DNA of 64,000 nucleotides from Microbispora corallina (GCF_016863035.1 NZ_BOOC01000029.1:62001-126000), one strand, 5' to 3'. Numbered from the stretch's first letter, positions 16,256-26,796 are shown. A program made the numbers and translations. Notes: generated by a model not told the origin, from the letters alone.

Positions 16256-18358
16256 TTGAGCAGCGCAAGCCTTGATTGGACTGATCTCGATCGACAGGCC
16301 GTCGACGTCGTGCGCGCCCTGGCGATGGACGCCGTGGAGAAGGCGGGCTCGGGACACCCGGGCACCGCGATGAGCCTCGCCCCGGCCGCCTACCTTCTGT
16401 TCCAGCGGGTCCTTCGCCACGACCCGTCGGACCCGAAGTGGGTGGGACGGGACCGGTTCGTGCTCTCCGCCGGGCACAGCAGCCTCACTCTTTACATCCA
16501 GCTGTACCTGTCCGGCTACGGCCTGACCCTCGACGACCTGAAGGGGCTGCGGCAGTGGGGCAGCCTCACCCCCGGCCACCCGGAGTACGGCCACACGGTC
16601 GGCGTGGAGACCACCACCGGGCCGCTGGGCCAGGGCCTCGGCAACGCGGTGGGCATGGCCATGGCCGCCCGGCGCGAGCGCGGCCTGTTCGACCCGGACG
16701 CCGCCGCCGGCTCCTCGCCGTTCGACCACATGATCTGGGTCATCGCCTCTGAGGGCGACATCGAAGAAGGCATCAGCCACGAGGTCAGCTCCATCGCGGG
16801 CCACCAGAAGCTCGGCAACCTCTGCGTGATCTTCGACTCCAACCAGATCTCCATCGAGGACGACACCCAGATCGCCCTCTCCGAGGACATCGCCAAGCGG
16901 TACGAGGCGTACGGCTGGCAGGTCCTGGAGGTCGACTGGCGCAGCGACGGGGAGTACAAGGAGGACGTCCACGCGCTGTACGAGGCGCTGGAGGCGGCCC
17001 GCGCGGAGACCGAGCGTCCGACGTTCATCAAGCTGCGCACGATCATCGCCTGGCCGGCCCCCAACAAGCAGAACACGGGCAAGGCCCACGGCTCGGCGCT
17101 CGGCGCCGACGAGGTGGCCGCCACCAAGCGGATCATGGGCATGGACCCGGAGAAGAGCTTCCAGGTGCCGGACGAGGTCCTCGCGCACACCCGGAAGGTC
17201 GTGGAGCGCGGCCGTGCCCTGCGCGCGGAGTGGGAGGAGGGCTACCGCGCCTGGCGGGAGGCCAACGCCGAGCGGGTCGAGCTGTTCGACCGGATGCGGC
17301 ACCGCCGGCTCCCGGACGGCTGGGACAAGGCGCTGCCGTCGTTCGACGCCGGCACCTCGATCGCCACCCGCAAGGCGTCCAACGAGGTGCTGAACGCGCT
17401 CGCGCCGGTGCTGCCCGAGCTGTGGGGCGGCTCGGCCGACCTCGCCGAGTCCAACAACACGACCATGAAGGGCGAGCCGTCCTTCATCCCGGACGAGTAC
17501 CAGACCAAGGAGTTCCCCGGGAACAAGTACGGCCGGACGCTGCACTTCGGCATCCGCGAGCACGGCATGGGCGCCATCCTGAACGGCATCGCGCTGCACG
17601 ACGGCACCCGCCCGTACGGCGGCACGTTCCTGGTGTTCAGCGACTACATGCGCCCGTCGGTGCGGCTGGCCGCGCTGATGAAGCTCCCGGTCACCTACGT
17701 CTGGACCCACGACTCCATCGGCCTCGGCGAGGACGGCCCGACCCACCAGCCGGTCGAGCACCTGTGGGCGCTGCGCGCGATCCCCGGCCTCGACGTGGTC
17801 CGCCCGGCCGACGCCAACGAGACGGCCGCCGCCTGGAAGACGGTGCTGGAGCACAACGACCGGCCCGCCGGTCTCGCCCTCACCCGCCAGAACGTCCCGA
17901 CCTATGCCGGCACGGCCGACCCGGACAAGGTCGCCAAGGGCGGCTACGTCCTGGAGGACGCGTCCGACGGCCAGCCGCAGGTGGTACTGATCGGCACCGG
18001 CAGCGAGGTCCAGCTCGCCGTCGAGGCCCGCGAGATCCTGGAGGCCGAGGGCATCACGGCGCGCGTCGTGTCGATGCCGTGCGTCGAGTGGTTCCGGGAC
18101 CAGGACGCGGCGTACCGGCAGACGGTGCTGCCCCCGGCCGTCCGCGCCCGCGTCGCCGTCGAGGCGGGAATCGGCCTCGGCTGGCGGGAGTTCGTGGGGG
18201 ATGAGGGCGAGATCCTGAGCCTGGAGCACTTCGGGGCCTCCGCCCCCTACAAGACGATTTTCGAGCAGTTCGGCCTCACGGCCGAGCGGGTCGTGGCCGC
18301 CGCCAAGGCGACGCTGGCGAAGACCGGCGCCGACAAGGGCGAGACGACCGGAAACTGA
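16256..18358 (+). CDS. tkt: Transketolase
   Basis: This is the thiamine-diphosphate enzyme of the non-oxidative pentose phosphate pathway. It moves two-carbon units between xylulose-5-P and ribose-5-P or erythrose-4-P. The 700-residue length is normal. Motifs are [13 protein letters not shown] near the N-terminus, [16 protein letters not shown], the diphosphate/metal loop [11 protein letters not shown], and [11 protein letters not shown] with [19 protein letters not shown] in the pyrimidine domain. The start is TTG 16256, preceded by AGAGGAG about ten bases upstream. It heads a six-gene operon whose members are separated by 5-55 bases. Confidence 0.97.
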   Translation: MSSASLDWTDLDRQAVDVVRALAMDAVEKAGSGHPGTAMSLAPAAYLLFQRVLRHDPSDPKWVGRDRFVLSAGHSSLTLYIQLYLSGYGLTLDDLKGLRQWGSLTPGHPEYGHTVGVETTTGPLGQGLGNAVGMAMAARRERGLFDPDAAAGSSPFDHMIWVIASEGDIEEGISHEVSSIAGHQKLGNLCVIFDSNQISIEDDTQIALSEDIAKRYEAYGWQVLEVDWRSDGEYKEDVHALYEALEAARAETERPTFIKLRTIIAWPAPNKQNTGKAHGSALGADEVAATKRIMGMDPEKSFQVPDEVLAHTRKVVERGRALRAEWEEGYRAWREANAERVELFDRMRHRRLPDGWDKALPSFDAGTSIATRKASNEVLNALAPVLPELWGGSADLAESNNTTMKGEPSFIPDEYQTKEFPGNKYGRTLHFGIREHGMGAILNGIALHDGTRPYGGTFLVFSDYMRPSVRLAALMKLPVTYVWTHDSIGLGEDGPTHQPVEHLWALRAIPGLDVVRPADANETAAAWKTVLEHNDRPAGLALTRQNVPTYAGTADPDKVAKGGYVLEDASDGQPQVVLIGTGSEVQLAVEAREILEAEGITARVVSMPCVEWFRDQDAAYRQTVLPPAVRARVAVEAGIGLGWREFVGDEGEILSLEHFGASAPYKTIFEQFGLTAERVVAAAKATLAKTGADKGETTGN

Positions 18359-18367
18359 GGGATGACG

Positions 18368-19471
18368 ATGAGTGAGAATCTGAAGCGGCTGACCGACGCC
18401 GGGGTCTCCATCTGGCTCGACGACATCAGCCGGGAGCGCCTGCGCACCGGCAATCTGGCCACCCTGATCCGCGAGAAGTACGTGTCGGGCGTCACGTCCA
18501 ACCCGACGATCTTCGCTTCGGCGCTGAGCAAGGGCGACGCCTACGACGCCCAGATCCGCGACCTCGCGGTGCGCGGCGTCACGGTCGAGGAGGCCGTACG
18601 GGCGATCACGACGTTCGACATCCGGTGGGCCGCCGACGTGCTGCGGCCCGTCTACGACTCGACGCAGGGCGTCGACGGCCGCGTGTCGATCGAGGTGGAC
18701 CCGCGGCTGGCCCGCCGGACCGACGCCACGATCGCCGAGGCCCGTGCCCTGTGGTGGCTCGTCGACCGGCCCAACCTGCACGTCAAGATCCCGGCGACGG
18801 TGGAGGGCCTCCCCGCGATCACGCAGGCCCTGTCCGAGGGCATCAGCGTGAACGTCACGCTGATCTTCTCGCTGGAGCGGTACCGCCAGGTGATGGACGC
18901 GTGGCTGGCCGGCCTCGAGCAGGCCAAGGCGAACGGCCTCAACCTGTCCGGCATCGAGTCGGTGGCCTCGTTCTTCGTCAGCCGGGTGGACACCGAGATC
19001 GACGCCCGACTCGACAAGATCGGCACGCCGGAGGCGCTGGAGCTGAAGGGCAAGGCCGGCGTGGCCAACGCCCGCCTCGCGTACGCCGCCTTCGAGGAGG
19101 TCGTGAGCTCGCCGCGCTGGCAGGCGCTGCGCGCGGCCGGCGCCCACCCGCAGCGGCCGCTGTGGGCCTCGACCGGCGTCAAGAACCCGGACTACCCCGA
19201 CACGCTGTACGTCGAGCAGCTCGTCACCGCCGGCGTCGTCAACACGATGCCGGAGAAGACGCTCGACTCGGCGGCCGACCACGCGAAGATCTCCGGCGAC
19301 ACGATCCGGCCGTTCTACCAGCAGGCCTGGGACGTGATGGCCTCGCTCAAGCAGACCGGCATCGACTACGACGACGTCGTCCGGGTGCTGGAGGAGGAGG
19401 GCGTCCAGAAGTTCGAGACGTCCTGGAACGAGCTGCTCGAGACCGTCGACGCCGAGCTGCGGAAGGCCTGA
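18368..19471 (+). CDS. tal: Transaldolase
   Basis: Transaldolase transfers dihydroxyacetone units in the non-oxidative pentose phosphate pathway. The protein has about 367 residues, the size of the actinobacterial/cyanobacterial class. Visible features are [14 protein letters not shown] near the N-terminus, the Schiff-base lysine in [32 protein letters not shown] and [19 protein letters not shown] 18368 is chosen over ATG 18362 because GAGGG lies six bases before it but directly abuts the other. The gene follows tkt by nine bases. Confidence 0.96.
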   Translation: MSENLKRLTDAGVSIWLDDISRERLRTGNLATLIREKYVSGVTSNPTIFASALSKGDAYDAQIRDLAVRGVTVEEAVRAITTFDIRWAADVLRPVYDSTQGVDGRVSIEVDPRLARRTDATIAEARALWWLVDRPNLHVKIPATVEGLPAITQALSEGISVNVTLIFSLERYRQVMDAWLAGLEQAKANGLNLSGIESVASFFVSRVDTEIDARLDKIGTPEALELKGKAGVANARLAYAAFEEVVSSPRWQALRAAGAHPQRPLWASTGVKNPDYPDTLYVEQLVTAGVVNTMPEKTLDSAADHAKISGDTIRPFYQQAWDVMASLKQTGIDYDDVVRVLEEEGVQKFETSWNELLETVDAELRKA

Positions 19472-19476
19472 GCGCG

Positions 19477-21102
19477 ATGACTGTAGAGGTGACCCTCGGC
19501 GACGAGGTGGACTCGGTCGAGGCGGTCAGGGACAAGCTCGTGGCGGAGGGGGTGCCCGCGGCGCTCGCCGCGGGCGATCCCTCGCTGTGGGGTCCGCAGG
19601 CGCAGCCGGAGGCGACGATCCGCCTCGGCTGGCTGAACCTCCCCCAGAGCAGCCGCGAACTGCTGCCCGAGATCGACAAGCTGGTCGAGCGGGCCCGCGC
19701 GGAGGGCCTCGACCACGTGGTGCTGGCGGGGATGGGCGGCTCGTCGCTCGCCCCCGAGGTGATCTGCGCCACCTACGACGTGCCGCTGACCGTCCTCGAC
19801 ACGACCGACCCGCACCAGGTGCGGCGGGCCCTGACGGACCGGCTGGAGCGCACGCTCGTGGTCGTCGCCAGCAAGAGCGGCGGCACGATCGAGACCGACA
19901 GCCACCGCAGGATCTACGAGAAGGCCTTCCGGGACGCCGGGATCGACCCCGCCACCCGCATCGTGGTCGTGACCGACCCCGGCTCGCCCCTGGAGCAGTC
20001 GGCCAACGAGGCCGGCTACCCGGTCGTGCTCGCCGACCCCAACGTCGGCGGCCGCTACAGCGCCCTCACGGCGTTCGGGCTGGTGCCGAGCGCCCTCGCC
20101 GGGGCCGACGTGCGCCGCCTCCTTGACGAGGCCGAGGCCGTCCGGGCGCTGCTGGCCCAGGACGCCGGCAACCCCGGTCTCGACCTCGGCGCCGTGCTCG
20201 GCGCCGAGGCGCTGCGCGGGCGCGACAAGCTGATCCTGCGGGACGGCATGTCCGACATCACGGGCCTGCCCGACTGGATCGAGCAGCTCATCGCCGAGTC
20301 GACCGGCAAGGAGGGCAAGGGCATCCTCCCGGTCGTCGGCGCGGAGGCGGCCGAGGACGACGACCAGTACGTGGTGTCCATCGGCCCCGACGGCGGCACC
20401 GCCGTCGACGGCCCGCTGGGCGCGCAGTTCCTCGTCTGGGAGTACGCCACGGCGATCGCCGGCCGCGTCATCGGCATCAACCCCTTCGACCAGCCGAACG
20501 TGGCCGAGTCGAAGGAGAACACCACGAGGATCCTGCAGGAGGCCGGGGACGGGCCGCTGCCCGCCGGCACGCCGCTCCTCACGGACGGCCCGGTCGAGGT
20601 CTACGGCGACGTGCCGGGCGACCCGAAGAACCTGGCCGACGTGCTGACGTGGCTGCTGCGGGCCGTGCCCGAGCGGGGCTACCTGGCGATCATGGCGTAC
20701 CTGGACCGGGAGGCCGCCTTCGACGCGGCGACGGTCGGGGACGCCTCGTTCGAGGAGATGACGGAGACCTGGGCGGGCGCGGACGTCGCGACGCTCCGCG
20801 CGCTGCTCGACTACCGGACCGACCGGCCCGTGACCTTCGGGTGGGGTCCCCGGTTCCTGCACTCGACCGGCCAGTACCACAAGGGCGGCCCGCAGAACGG
20901 GGTGTTCCTGCAGATCACCGGCGCCGTCACCGACGACGTCGAGGTGCCGGGCAAGCCGTACACGCTGGGCAGGCTGCAGCTCGCCCAGGCGCTCGGCGAC
21001 CTCGGCGCGCTGACCTCGCGGGGCAGGCCGGCGGTCCGCCTCCACCTGACCGACCGCGTCGCCGGCGTCCGGCACCTGCTCTCCGTGGCGGAGGAGCTCT
21101 GA
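19477..21102 (+). CDS. pgi: Glucose-6-phosphate isomerase
   Basis: PGI interconverts glucose-6-P and fructose-6-P, linking glycolysis to the pentose phosphate genes around it. The protein has about 541 residues with SIS-type sugar-phosphate motifs: VLAGMGGSSLAPEV, VVASKSGGTIETDS and VVTDPGSPLEQSA. The IGINPFDQPNVAESKENT segment and the catalytic histidine in FLHSTGQYHKGGPQNGVFL are also present. The fold is the short GPI form common in actinobacterial operons that also carry tal. The start is ATG 19477 with GGAAGG about ten bases upstream, five bases after tal. Confidence 0.95.
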   Translation: MTVEVTLGDEVDSVEAVRDKLVAEGVPAALAAGDPSLWGPQAQPEATIRLGWLNLPQSSRELLPEIDKLVERARAEGLDHVVLAGMGGSSLAPEVICATYDVPLTVLDTTDPHQVRRALTDRLERTLVVVASKSGGTIETDSHRRIYEKAFRDAGIDPATRIVVVTDPGSPLEQSANEAGYPVVLADPNVGGRYSALTAFGLVPSALAGADVRRLLDEAEAVRALLAQDAGNPGLDLGAVLGAEALRGRDKLILRDGMSDITGLPDWIEQLIAESTGKEGKGILPVVGAEAAEDDDQYVVSIGPDGGTAVDGPLGAQFLVWEYATAIAGRVIGINPFDQPNVAESKENTTRILQEAGDGPLPAGTPLLTDGPVEVYGDVPGDPKNLADVLTWLLRAVPERGYLAIMAYLDREAAFDAATVGDASFEEMTETWAGADVATLRALLDYRTDRPVTFGWGPRFLHSTGQYHKGGPQNGVFLQITGAVTDDVEVPGKPYTLGRLQLAQALGDLGALTSRGRPAVRLHLTDRVAGVRHLLSVAEEL

Positions 21103-21148
21103 CCATGCGATGCGTAACTGGCTACGGGGGCGCCGGCAGGAGGGACCG

Positions 21149-22795
21149 ATGAGCGAGACTGACGCCCCGCAGGTCGAGGAGACCGAACAGGCGGCGGCCA
21201 CCCCGGGGGTGCACGCGGAGACCGCCGTCCTGGCGGCCGCCCAGGCGGCCACCACCGCGACGACCGCGACGACGGTCGAGGCGAATCCCCTGCGCGACCC
21301 GCGCGACAAGCGACTGCCGCGGGTGGCGGGGCCGTGCGTGCTCGTGCTCTTCGGCGTGACGGGGGACCTGGCGAAGCGCAAGCTGCTGCCGGCGATCTAC
21401 GACCTGGGCAACCGGGGGCTGCTGCCCCCGGGCTTCTCCCTCGTCGGCTTCGCCCGGCGCGACTGGGCCCACGAGGACTTCGCCCAGGTCACATACGAGG
21501 CGGTCAAGGAGCACGCGCGGACGCCGTTCCGCGAGGAGGTCTGGAAGCAGCTCAGCGAGGGCATCCACTTCTGCCCCGGCGAGTTCAACGACGACGGCGC
21601 GTTCGACGTCCTGTCGATGATGCTGAAGGAGATCGACGAGACCCGGGGAACCGGCGGCAACTACGCCTTCTACCTCGCCGTCCCGCCGAAGTTCTTCCCG
21701 ACCGTCATCGAGCAGCTCAAGCGGACCGGCCTGGCCCAGGCGCCCGACGGCTCCTGGCGGCGGGTGGTCATCGAGAAGCCGTTCGGGCACGACCTGCAGA
21801 GCGCGCGCGAGCTGAACGAGGTGACCAGCGCGGTCTTCCCGGAGAAGTCGGTCTTCCGGATCGACCACTACCTGGGCAAGGAGACCGTCCAGAACATCCT
21901 GGCCCTGCGGTTCGCCAACACGCTGTACGAGCCGATCTGGAACCGCGGGTACGTCGACCACGTCCAGATCACGATGGCCGAGGACATCGGCGTCGGCGGC
22001 CGGGCCGGCTACTACGACGGCATCGGCGCGGCCCGCGACGTCATCCAGAACCACCTGCTCCAGCTGCTCGCCCTGGTCGCGATGGAGGACCCCACGTCCT
22101 TCGACGCCGACTCGCTGCGGCGCGAGAAGGAGAAGGTGCTGCGGGCCGTCAAGCTGCCCACGGACCTGGCCACCGGCACGGCCCGCGGCCAGTACGCTCG
22201 CGGCTGGCAGGGCGGCGAGCCGGTCGTCGGCTACCTGGAGGAGCAGGGCATCTCGCCCGACTCCGCCACGGAGACCTACGCCGCGGTGCGGCTGGAGGTG
22301 GCCAACCGCCGCTGGGCGGGCGTCCCGTTCTACCTGCGCACCGGCAAGCGCCTCAGCCGCCGGATGACGGAGGTCGCGATCGTCTTCCAGCGGGCGCCCC
22401 ACCTGCCGTTCAGCAAGGACGACACCGAGATCCTCGGGCAGAACGCGCTGGTCATCCGGGTCCAGCCGGACGAGGGCATCACCGTGCGGTTCGGCTCCAA
22501 GGTGCCCGGAAGCGCCATGGAGGTCAGGGACGTCAACATGGACTTCGCCTACGGCGAGTCGTTCATGGAGTCGTCTCCGGAGGCGTACGAGCGGCTGCTG
22601 CTCGACGTCCTCATCGGCGACCCTCCGCTGTTCCCGCACCAGCGGGAGGTGGAGCTGTCGTGGATGATCCTCGACCCGATCGAGGAGTTCTGGGCCGATC
22701 ACGGCAAGCCCGAGGAGTACCCGTCGGGCACCTGGGGGCCCGCCTCCGCCGACGCGATGCTGGCCAGGGACGGGCGCGCCTGGAGGCGGCTGTGA
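21149..22795 (+). CDS. zwf: Glucose-6-phosphate 1-dehydrogenase
   Basis: Zwf catalyses the first step of the oxidative pentose phosphate pathway, giving 6-phosphogluconolactone and NADPH. The NADP-binding motif VLFGVTGDLAKRKLLPAIYDL and the substrate/catalytic segment FRIDHYLGKETVQNILALRF are intact, as is FYLRTGKRLSRR. The protein has about 548 residues; the first ~60 form an Ala/Thr-rich extension (ATTATTATT) before conserved sequence begins. ATG 21149 has AGGAGGG four bases upstream and is secure. It is followed by its partner opcA after a 55-base gap. Confidence 0.97.
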   Translation: MSETDAPQVEETEQAAATPGVHAETAVLAAAQAATTATTATTVEANPLRDPRDKRLPRVAGPCVLVLFGVTGDLAKRKLLPAIYDLGNRGLLPPGFSLVGFARRDWAHEDFAQVTYEAVKEHARTPFREEVWKQLSEGIHFCPGEFNDDGAFDVLSMMLKEIDETRGTGGNYAFYLAVPPKFFPTVIEQLKRTGLAQAPDGSWRRVVIEKPFGHDLQSARELNEVTSAVFPEKSVFRIDHYLGKETVQNILALRFANTLYEPIWNRGYVDHVQITMAEDIGVGGRAGYYDGIGAARDVIQNHLLQLLALVAMEDPTSFDADSLRREKEKVLRAVKLPTDLATGTARGQYARGWQGGEPVVGYLEEQGISPDSATETYAAVRLEVANRRWAGVPFYLRTGKRLSRRMTEVAIVFQRAPHLPFSKDDTEILGQNALVIRVQPDEGITVRFGSKVPGSAMEVRDVNMDFAYGESFMESSPEAYERLLLDVLIGDPPLFPHQREVELSWMILDPIEEFWADHGKPEEYPSGTWGPASADAMLARDGRAWRRL

Positions 22796-22850
22796 GCGGG
22801 CAGCGGGCCGCCGCCCGCCGCCGCCCGGCGCGGAGCGAGCGGAGGACCCG

Positions 22851-23774
22851 GTGACGACCTTCAACCTGACCGAGACGACGGCGTCGAAGATCTCCTCGAC
22901 GCTCACCCGGCTGCGCCACCAGATGGGCGCCCCCGCCGTCGGCATGGTGCTGACGCTGGTCACCGTCGTCGACGAGGCCGGCCAGTACGACGCGCTGCGG
23001 GCGGCCACCGACGCGGCGCGCGAGCACCCCTCGCGCATCCTCGTGGTCATCAAGCGGGACGCCGCCGAGCCGGACCGGCTCGACGCGGAGATCCGGGTCG
23101 GCGAGTCGTCGCCCGGCGAGGTCGTGCTGCTGCGCCTGTACGGCGAGCTGACCGGCCACGCCGACTCGGTGATCATGCCGCTGCTGCTGACCGACACCCC
23201 CGTGGTCGCGTGGTGGCCGGGCGAGTGCCCGGAGATCCCCGCCAAGGACCCGATCGGCGCGCTGGCCGGCCGCCGCATCACCGACGCCCGGTCCGCCAGG
23301 GACGGGGTCGCCGCGATCACCGGCAGGGCGTCGTCGTACCTTCCGGGCGACACCGACTTCGCCTGGACGCGGCTGACCCCGTGGCGCAGCCTGCTGGCGG
23401 CCGCGTTCGACCAGCCCGTGGGCAAGGTCGTCCGGGGTGTCGTCGAGGGCGCCGCGGGCAACCCGAGCGCGCCGCTGCTCGCGGCCTGGCTGTGCGAGCG
23501 GTTCGACGTGCCGATGGAGGTCGCCGAGTCCGGCGGCCCGGGGCTCACCCGGGTGCGGCTGGAGGTGGAGGGCTCGGGCGAGCTCGTCGTGAGCCGGGGC
23601 GACGCCCGGCTGGCCACGCTGTCCCGGCCCGGGCAGCCCGACCGCCGGGTGGCGCTGGCCCGGCGGCCGACCTCGGAGCTGCTCGCCGAGGAGCTGCGCA
23701 GGCTCGACCCCGACGAGGTGTACGCGACGGCCATCCGCCGCCTCGCCGCGATGGCGGAGCAGGGACGGCTGTGA
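22851..23774 (+). CDS. opcA: Glucose-6-phosphate dehydrogenase assembly protein OpcA
   Basis: OpcA is an actinobacterial/cyanobacterial factor that promotes assembly or activity of G6PDH. The protein has about 307 residues. It shows conserved segments ILVVIKRDAAEPDRLDAEI, VVAWWPGECPEIPAKDP, and YLPGDTDFAWTRLTPWRSLL. The start is GTG 22851 with GGAGG six to ten bases upstream. Its place between zwf and pgl is the usual one and supports the call. Confidence 0.95.
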   Translation: MTTFNLTETTASKISSTLTRLRHQMGAPAVGMVLTLVTVVDEAGQYDALRAATDAAREHPSRILVVIKRDAAEPDRLDAEIRVGESSPGEVVLLRLYGELTGHADSVIMPLLLTDTPVVAWWPGECPEIPAKDPIGALAGRRITDARSARDGVAAITGRASSYLPGDTDFAWTRLTPWRSLLAAAFDQPVGKVVRGVVEGAAGNPSAPLLAAWLCERFDVPMEVAESGGPGLTRVRLEVEGSGELVVSRGDARLATLSRPGQPDRRVALARRPTSELLAEELRRLDPDEVYATAIRRLAAMAEQGRL

Positions 23775-23805
23775 GCGGCCCGAGGAGCATGCGCGAGGGG
23801 GCGTC

Positions 23806-24582
23806 GTGAGCGTCCCGACCGTCATCGTCCACCGGGACGCCGAGGTGCTCGCCCAGGCCGTCGCCGCGCGGCTCATCACGCGGCTGGTCGACACCCAGGC
23901 GGCCCGCGGCTCGGCCCACCTCGTGCTGACCGGCGGCACGATCGGCATCGCCACACTCGCCGCGCTGGCGGGCACGCCGGCGCACGACGCGATCGACTGG
24001 CGGGCGCTGGACGTCTGGTGGGGCGACGAGCGGTTCCTGCCGTCCGGGCACCCGGAGCGCAACGAGACCGGGGCCCGCCAGGCCCTGCTCGACCACGTCG
24101 ACGTGGACCCGGCCCGGGTGCACCCGATGCCGGCCGCCGACTCCGGGCTGACGGCCGAGGAGGCCGCCGAGGCGTACGCGCAGGAGCTGCGCAAGGCGTC
24201 CCGTCCGGAGGACCACGGGCCGGTGCCGTCGTTCGACGTGCTCCTGCTCGGGATGGGGCCGGACGGCCACGTCGCCTCGCTGTTCCCCGGCCAGCCGGCC
24301 CTCTACGAGGAGGAACGGCCGGTCGTGGCGGTGCACGGCTCGCCCAAGCCGCCGCCGACGCGGATCTCGCTGACGTTCCCGGCCATCCGGGCCGCCCGCG
24401 AGGTCTGGATCGTGGCGGCGGGGGCCGAGAAGGCGCAGGTCGTGCACCTCGCCCTCTCGGACGCGGGGCCGTTCCAGATCCCGGCCGCGGGGGCGCGGGG
24501 ACGGCGCACGACGCTGTTCCTGCTCGACCGGGCGGCCGCCACCAAGATCCCGCCCACGATGGGCCGCCTCGCGTCGCCCTGA
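23806..24582 (+). CDS. pgl: 6-phosphogluconolactonase
   Basis: Pgl hydrolyses 6-phosphogluconolactone to 6-phosphogluconate, the second oxidative pentose phosphate step. The protein has about 258 residues. It shows LVLTGGTIGIATLAAL, VWWGDERFLPSGHPERNE, LLLGMGPDGHVASLFPG and SLTFPAIRAAREVWIVAAG, all typical. The start is GTG 23806, 31 bases after opcA. It is the last gene of the tkt operon; gnd is not present here. A hairpin follows at 24594-24629. Confidence 0.96.
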   Translation: MSVPTVIVHRDAEVLAQAVAARLITRLVDTQAARGSAHLVLTGGTIGIATLAALAGTPAHDAIDWRALDVWWGDERFLPSGHPERNETGARQALLDHVDVDPARVHPMPAADSGLTAEEAAEAYAQELRKASRPEDHGPVPSFDVLLLGMGPDGHVASLFPGQPALYEEERPVVAVHGSPKPPPTRISLTFPAIRAAREVWIVAAGAEKAQVVHLALSDAGPFQIPAAGARGRRTTLFLLDRAAATKIPPTMGRLASP

Positions 24583-24593
24583 CGAGCCGCGGG

Positions 24594-24629
24594 CCCCGGA
24601 GGCCCCGCCGGGGACGGCCGCCTCCGGGG
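24594..24629 (+). terminator. Hairpin at the end of the tkt-pgl operon
   Basis: CCCCGGAGGC (24594-24603) pairs with GCCTCCGGGG (24620-24629) around a 16-base loop, twelve bases after the pgl stop. No U-tract follows, as is common in actinomycetes. Confidence 0.65.
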
Positions 24630-24716
24630 GCTCCGCCGCACGATCGGACGCGGCGGAGGCCCAACGGAACGCGGCCGCCATGACCGGACGTCGCAGAGGG
24701 CCCGCGCGGCCGGTCC

Positions 24717-25580
24717 TCAGGATCGGGCGTCGTGGAGGGCCTGCGCGGCGCGGTCGGCGCGGGCCCGGGCGGAACGGGCGGTCCGGCCGGCGGCGGCCTC
24801 CTCGCGGCGGGCGACCTCCAGCCGGTGCCCGGCCGTCGCCAGCTCCTCCTTGGCCGCGGCGAGGGCGTCCGACAGCTCCCGTACCTTGGCCGACCTGCCG
24901 TCGTGCTCGCGCGCGGCGTCGGCCAGCTCGGCCTCCCAGGCCGTCCGCGCCTCCTCCGCCTCGGCCGCGGCCCGCTCCGCCTCCTCCAGCGCGCGTTCGA
25001 GCTCCGCGGCCCTGCGCTCCCGCTCGGCCGCGGCGGCCTCGCGGTCTTCCTTGCCGGGGTGGGCCGGCGCCGCCGTCCGCCGTTCCCTGGGCTCGCGGAC
25101 GACGGGAGCGGGCGCGAAGCCGCTGTAGCTCAGCGGACGCACGAGGCGGCCCTCGCGCACCTGCCCGGCCGCGTCCTCGTCCACCACGGCGGCGTCGAGC
25201 GTCTGCTCCACCTCCACCTCTCCGGACGACGAGAGCGGCCGTCCGTCCGCCTCGGCGTCGTCGCGAACGGCCCGGGTGAGCCGGGCCGTCGCCGCCGAGC
25301 GTTCACGGCCCAGCTCGGCGAGCGCGTCGGCGTCCTGGGTCTGCCAGGCCGCGCGGAGCCGCCGTCCCACGTCGAGCAGGGCGTCCAGCTCCTCCGCATG
25401 CCGCCGGGACGCCTGGTTGACGGCCCAGGCGACCACGGTCGGCCGCCGCAGCGCGCGGATCCCCTTGGCGAGCGCCGCGTCGCCCGCGGCCTTCGCCTCC
25501 TTCGCCAGGGCGTCCCTGGCCGCCGTGAACTCATCGGGCGTCAGCCCGTACAGGCGGCCGGCCGCCTCGTCGAGGTCCAC
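24717..25580 (-). CDS. Conserved hypothetical coiled-coil protein
   Basis: I do not recognise a function. The 287-residue protein begins with a small conserved-looking block (LYGLTPDEFTAARDALAKEA, then RRPTVVAWAVNQASRR) of the kind seen in many actinobacterial hypothetical proteins. Residues about 175-285 are a long Ala/Glu/Arg heptad region predicted to be a coiled coil. No membrane segment or signal peptide is seen. The start is GTG 25580 with AGGTGA six to eleven bases upstream. It converges on the tkt operon and may be cotranscribed with the sigma factor upstream (51-base gap). The codon pattern is that of the neighbours, so it is a real gene. Confidence 0.8.
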   Translation of the reverse strand: MDLDEAAGRLYGLTPDEFTAARDALAKEAKAAGDAALAKGIRALRRPTVVAWAVNQASRRHAEELDALLDVGRRLRAAWQTQDADALAELGRERSAATARLTRAVRDDAEADGRPLSSSGEVEVEQTLDAAVVDEDAAGQVREGRLVRPLSYSGFAPAPVVREPRERRTAAPAHPGKEDREAAAAERERRAAELERALEEAERAAAEAEEARTAWEAELADAAREHDGRSAKVRELSDALAAAKEELATAGHRLEVARREEAAAGRTARSARARADRAAQALHDARS

Positions 25581-25631
25581 AGATCACCTGTACCCCGCCC
25601 GCCGCCTCCCGTCCACCGCCGCTCGTACGGC

Positions 25632-26735
25632 TCAGGGCAGGCGGTCGGGCAGCCCGAACGGCGCGACGTAGCCGGGCCCGACGAACGAGGTCAGCCGCTC
25701 GATCCGCGTCCCGCGCAGGGTCAGCACGGTCACCGACCAGGCGAGGTGCGGGCCGGCGTCGCCGCGCCTGAGGTAGCAGCCCACGGCGGGCTGGCCGTTC
25801 GCGCTCGTGGCCAGGTGCCGCCAGGAGCCGCAGCTCGTGAGGGGCAGCCGTACGGCGAAGTCGGTGACGGCCTCGATCCCCCGGTACCAGTGGGGCATCG
25901 GCGGCATGGACCAGGTGACGTCCTCGGTGAGGAGGGCCACGAGGGCGTCCGCGTCGCCGCGTTCCAGCGCCGCGGCGTAGCCGGCGACGATCTCCCGCAC
26001 GCGGGTGTCGCCGATCGCCCGCAGCGCGCGCTGCTGGCTGGGGGACGGAACCCGCTCGGCGAGCACCCTGCGGGCCCGGGCGAGGGCGGAGTTGACCGAC
26101 GCGGCCGAGGTGTCGAGCGCGGCCGCGATCTCGGCGGCGGAGAAGCCGAGGACCTCGAAGAGCAGCAGGGCCGCCCGCTGGTTTCCCGGCAGGTGCTGGA
26201 GGGCGGCCACGAAGGCGAGCTCGACCGCCTCGCGCTGCTCGTAGCGGGCGTGGGGCGCGGCCGGGCCGTCCGCGAGACCGGCGTCGGGGTACGGGCCCAG
26301 CCAGGCGACGCCGGGCGCCGGGGCCGCGTCGAGCACCGCACGGGGGCTCGACGGGCCGAGGTCGACGGGCATGGCCCGCCGGCCGCGCGCCTCGGCGAGG
26401 TCGAGGCAGGTGCGGGTGGCGACGGTGTGGAGCCAGGAGCGCAGCGAGCCGCGGCTCTCGAAGCGGCCGAGCCCCCGCCAGGCCCGGAGCAGGGCGTCCT
26501 GGAGGGCGTCGTCGGCGTCGTGCGTGGAGCCGAGCATGCGGTAGCAGTGGGCGTGCAGCTCACGGCGCAACGGCGCCACGAGGCGGCCGAACGCGGCGCC
26601 GTCGCCGTCGCGGGCCAGGCCGAGGTCGCGATCGGGGTCGTGACCAGAGCCGTCGTCCGAGCCGCGGTCCGCGTCATGGCCACGGGCCGGGCCCGCGTCG
26701 TGGTCCGGCGGCGCTTCGGGGAGGACGTCGCTCAC
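25632..26735 (-). CDS. ECF sigma factor with SnoaL-like C-terminal domain (SigG/TIGR02960-like)
   Basis: This is a group-4 sigma factor of about 367 residues. Region 2 reads ELHAHCYRMLGSTHDADDAL followed by RAWRGLGRFESRGSLRSWLH. Region 4 carries the helix-turn-helix GFSAAEIAAALDTSAASVNS. The PVDLGPSSP linker and AWLGPYPDA are hallmarks of the TIGR02960 / mycobacterial SigG-like group. A C-terminal SnoaL-like domain (IVAGYAAALERGDADALVAL, VTWSMPPMPHWYRG) probably tunes its activity in place of a classical anti-sigma factor. The first ~40 residues are an Asp/Gly/His-rich tail. GTG 26735 is the best start but lacks a strong ribosome binding site. Confidence 0.88.
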   Translation of the reverse strand: MSDVLPEAPPDHDAGPARGHDADRGSDDGSGHDPDRDLGLARDGDGAAFGRLVAPLRRELHAHCYRMLGSTHDADDALQDALLRAWRGLGRFESRGSLRSWLHTVATRTCLDLAEARGRRAMPVDLGPSSPRAVLDAAPAPGVAWLGPYPDAGLADGPAAPHARYEQREAVELAFVAALQHLPGNQRAALLLFEVLGFSAAEIAAALDTSAASVNSALARARRVLAERVPSPSQQRALRAIGDTRVREIVAGYAAALERGDADALVALLTEDVTWSMPPMPHWYRGIEAVTDFAVRLPLTSCGSWRHLATSANGQPAVGCYLRRGDAGPHLAWSVTVLTLRGTRIERLTSFVGPGYVAPFGLPDRLP

Positions 26736-26796
26736 GAGGCACGATTCTGCCCCACGCGCGACCGCCGGGGGCGGAAGCCGTACGGGGTGAAGGATC

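Noticed and set aside
16193-19282. Minus-strand open frame of over 1000 codons opposite tkt and tal
   Set aside because: The plus strand encodes intact transketolase and transaldolase; the reverse translation has no recognisable domain. The same applies to the plus-strand frame opposite uvrA at 48077-51118.
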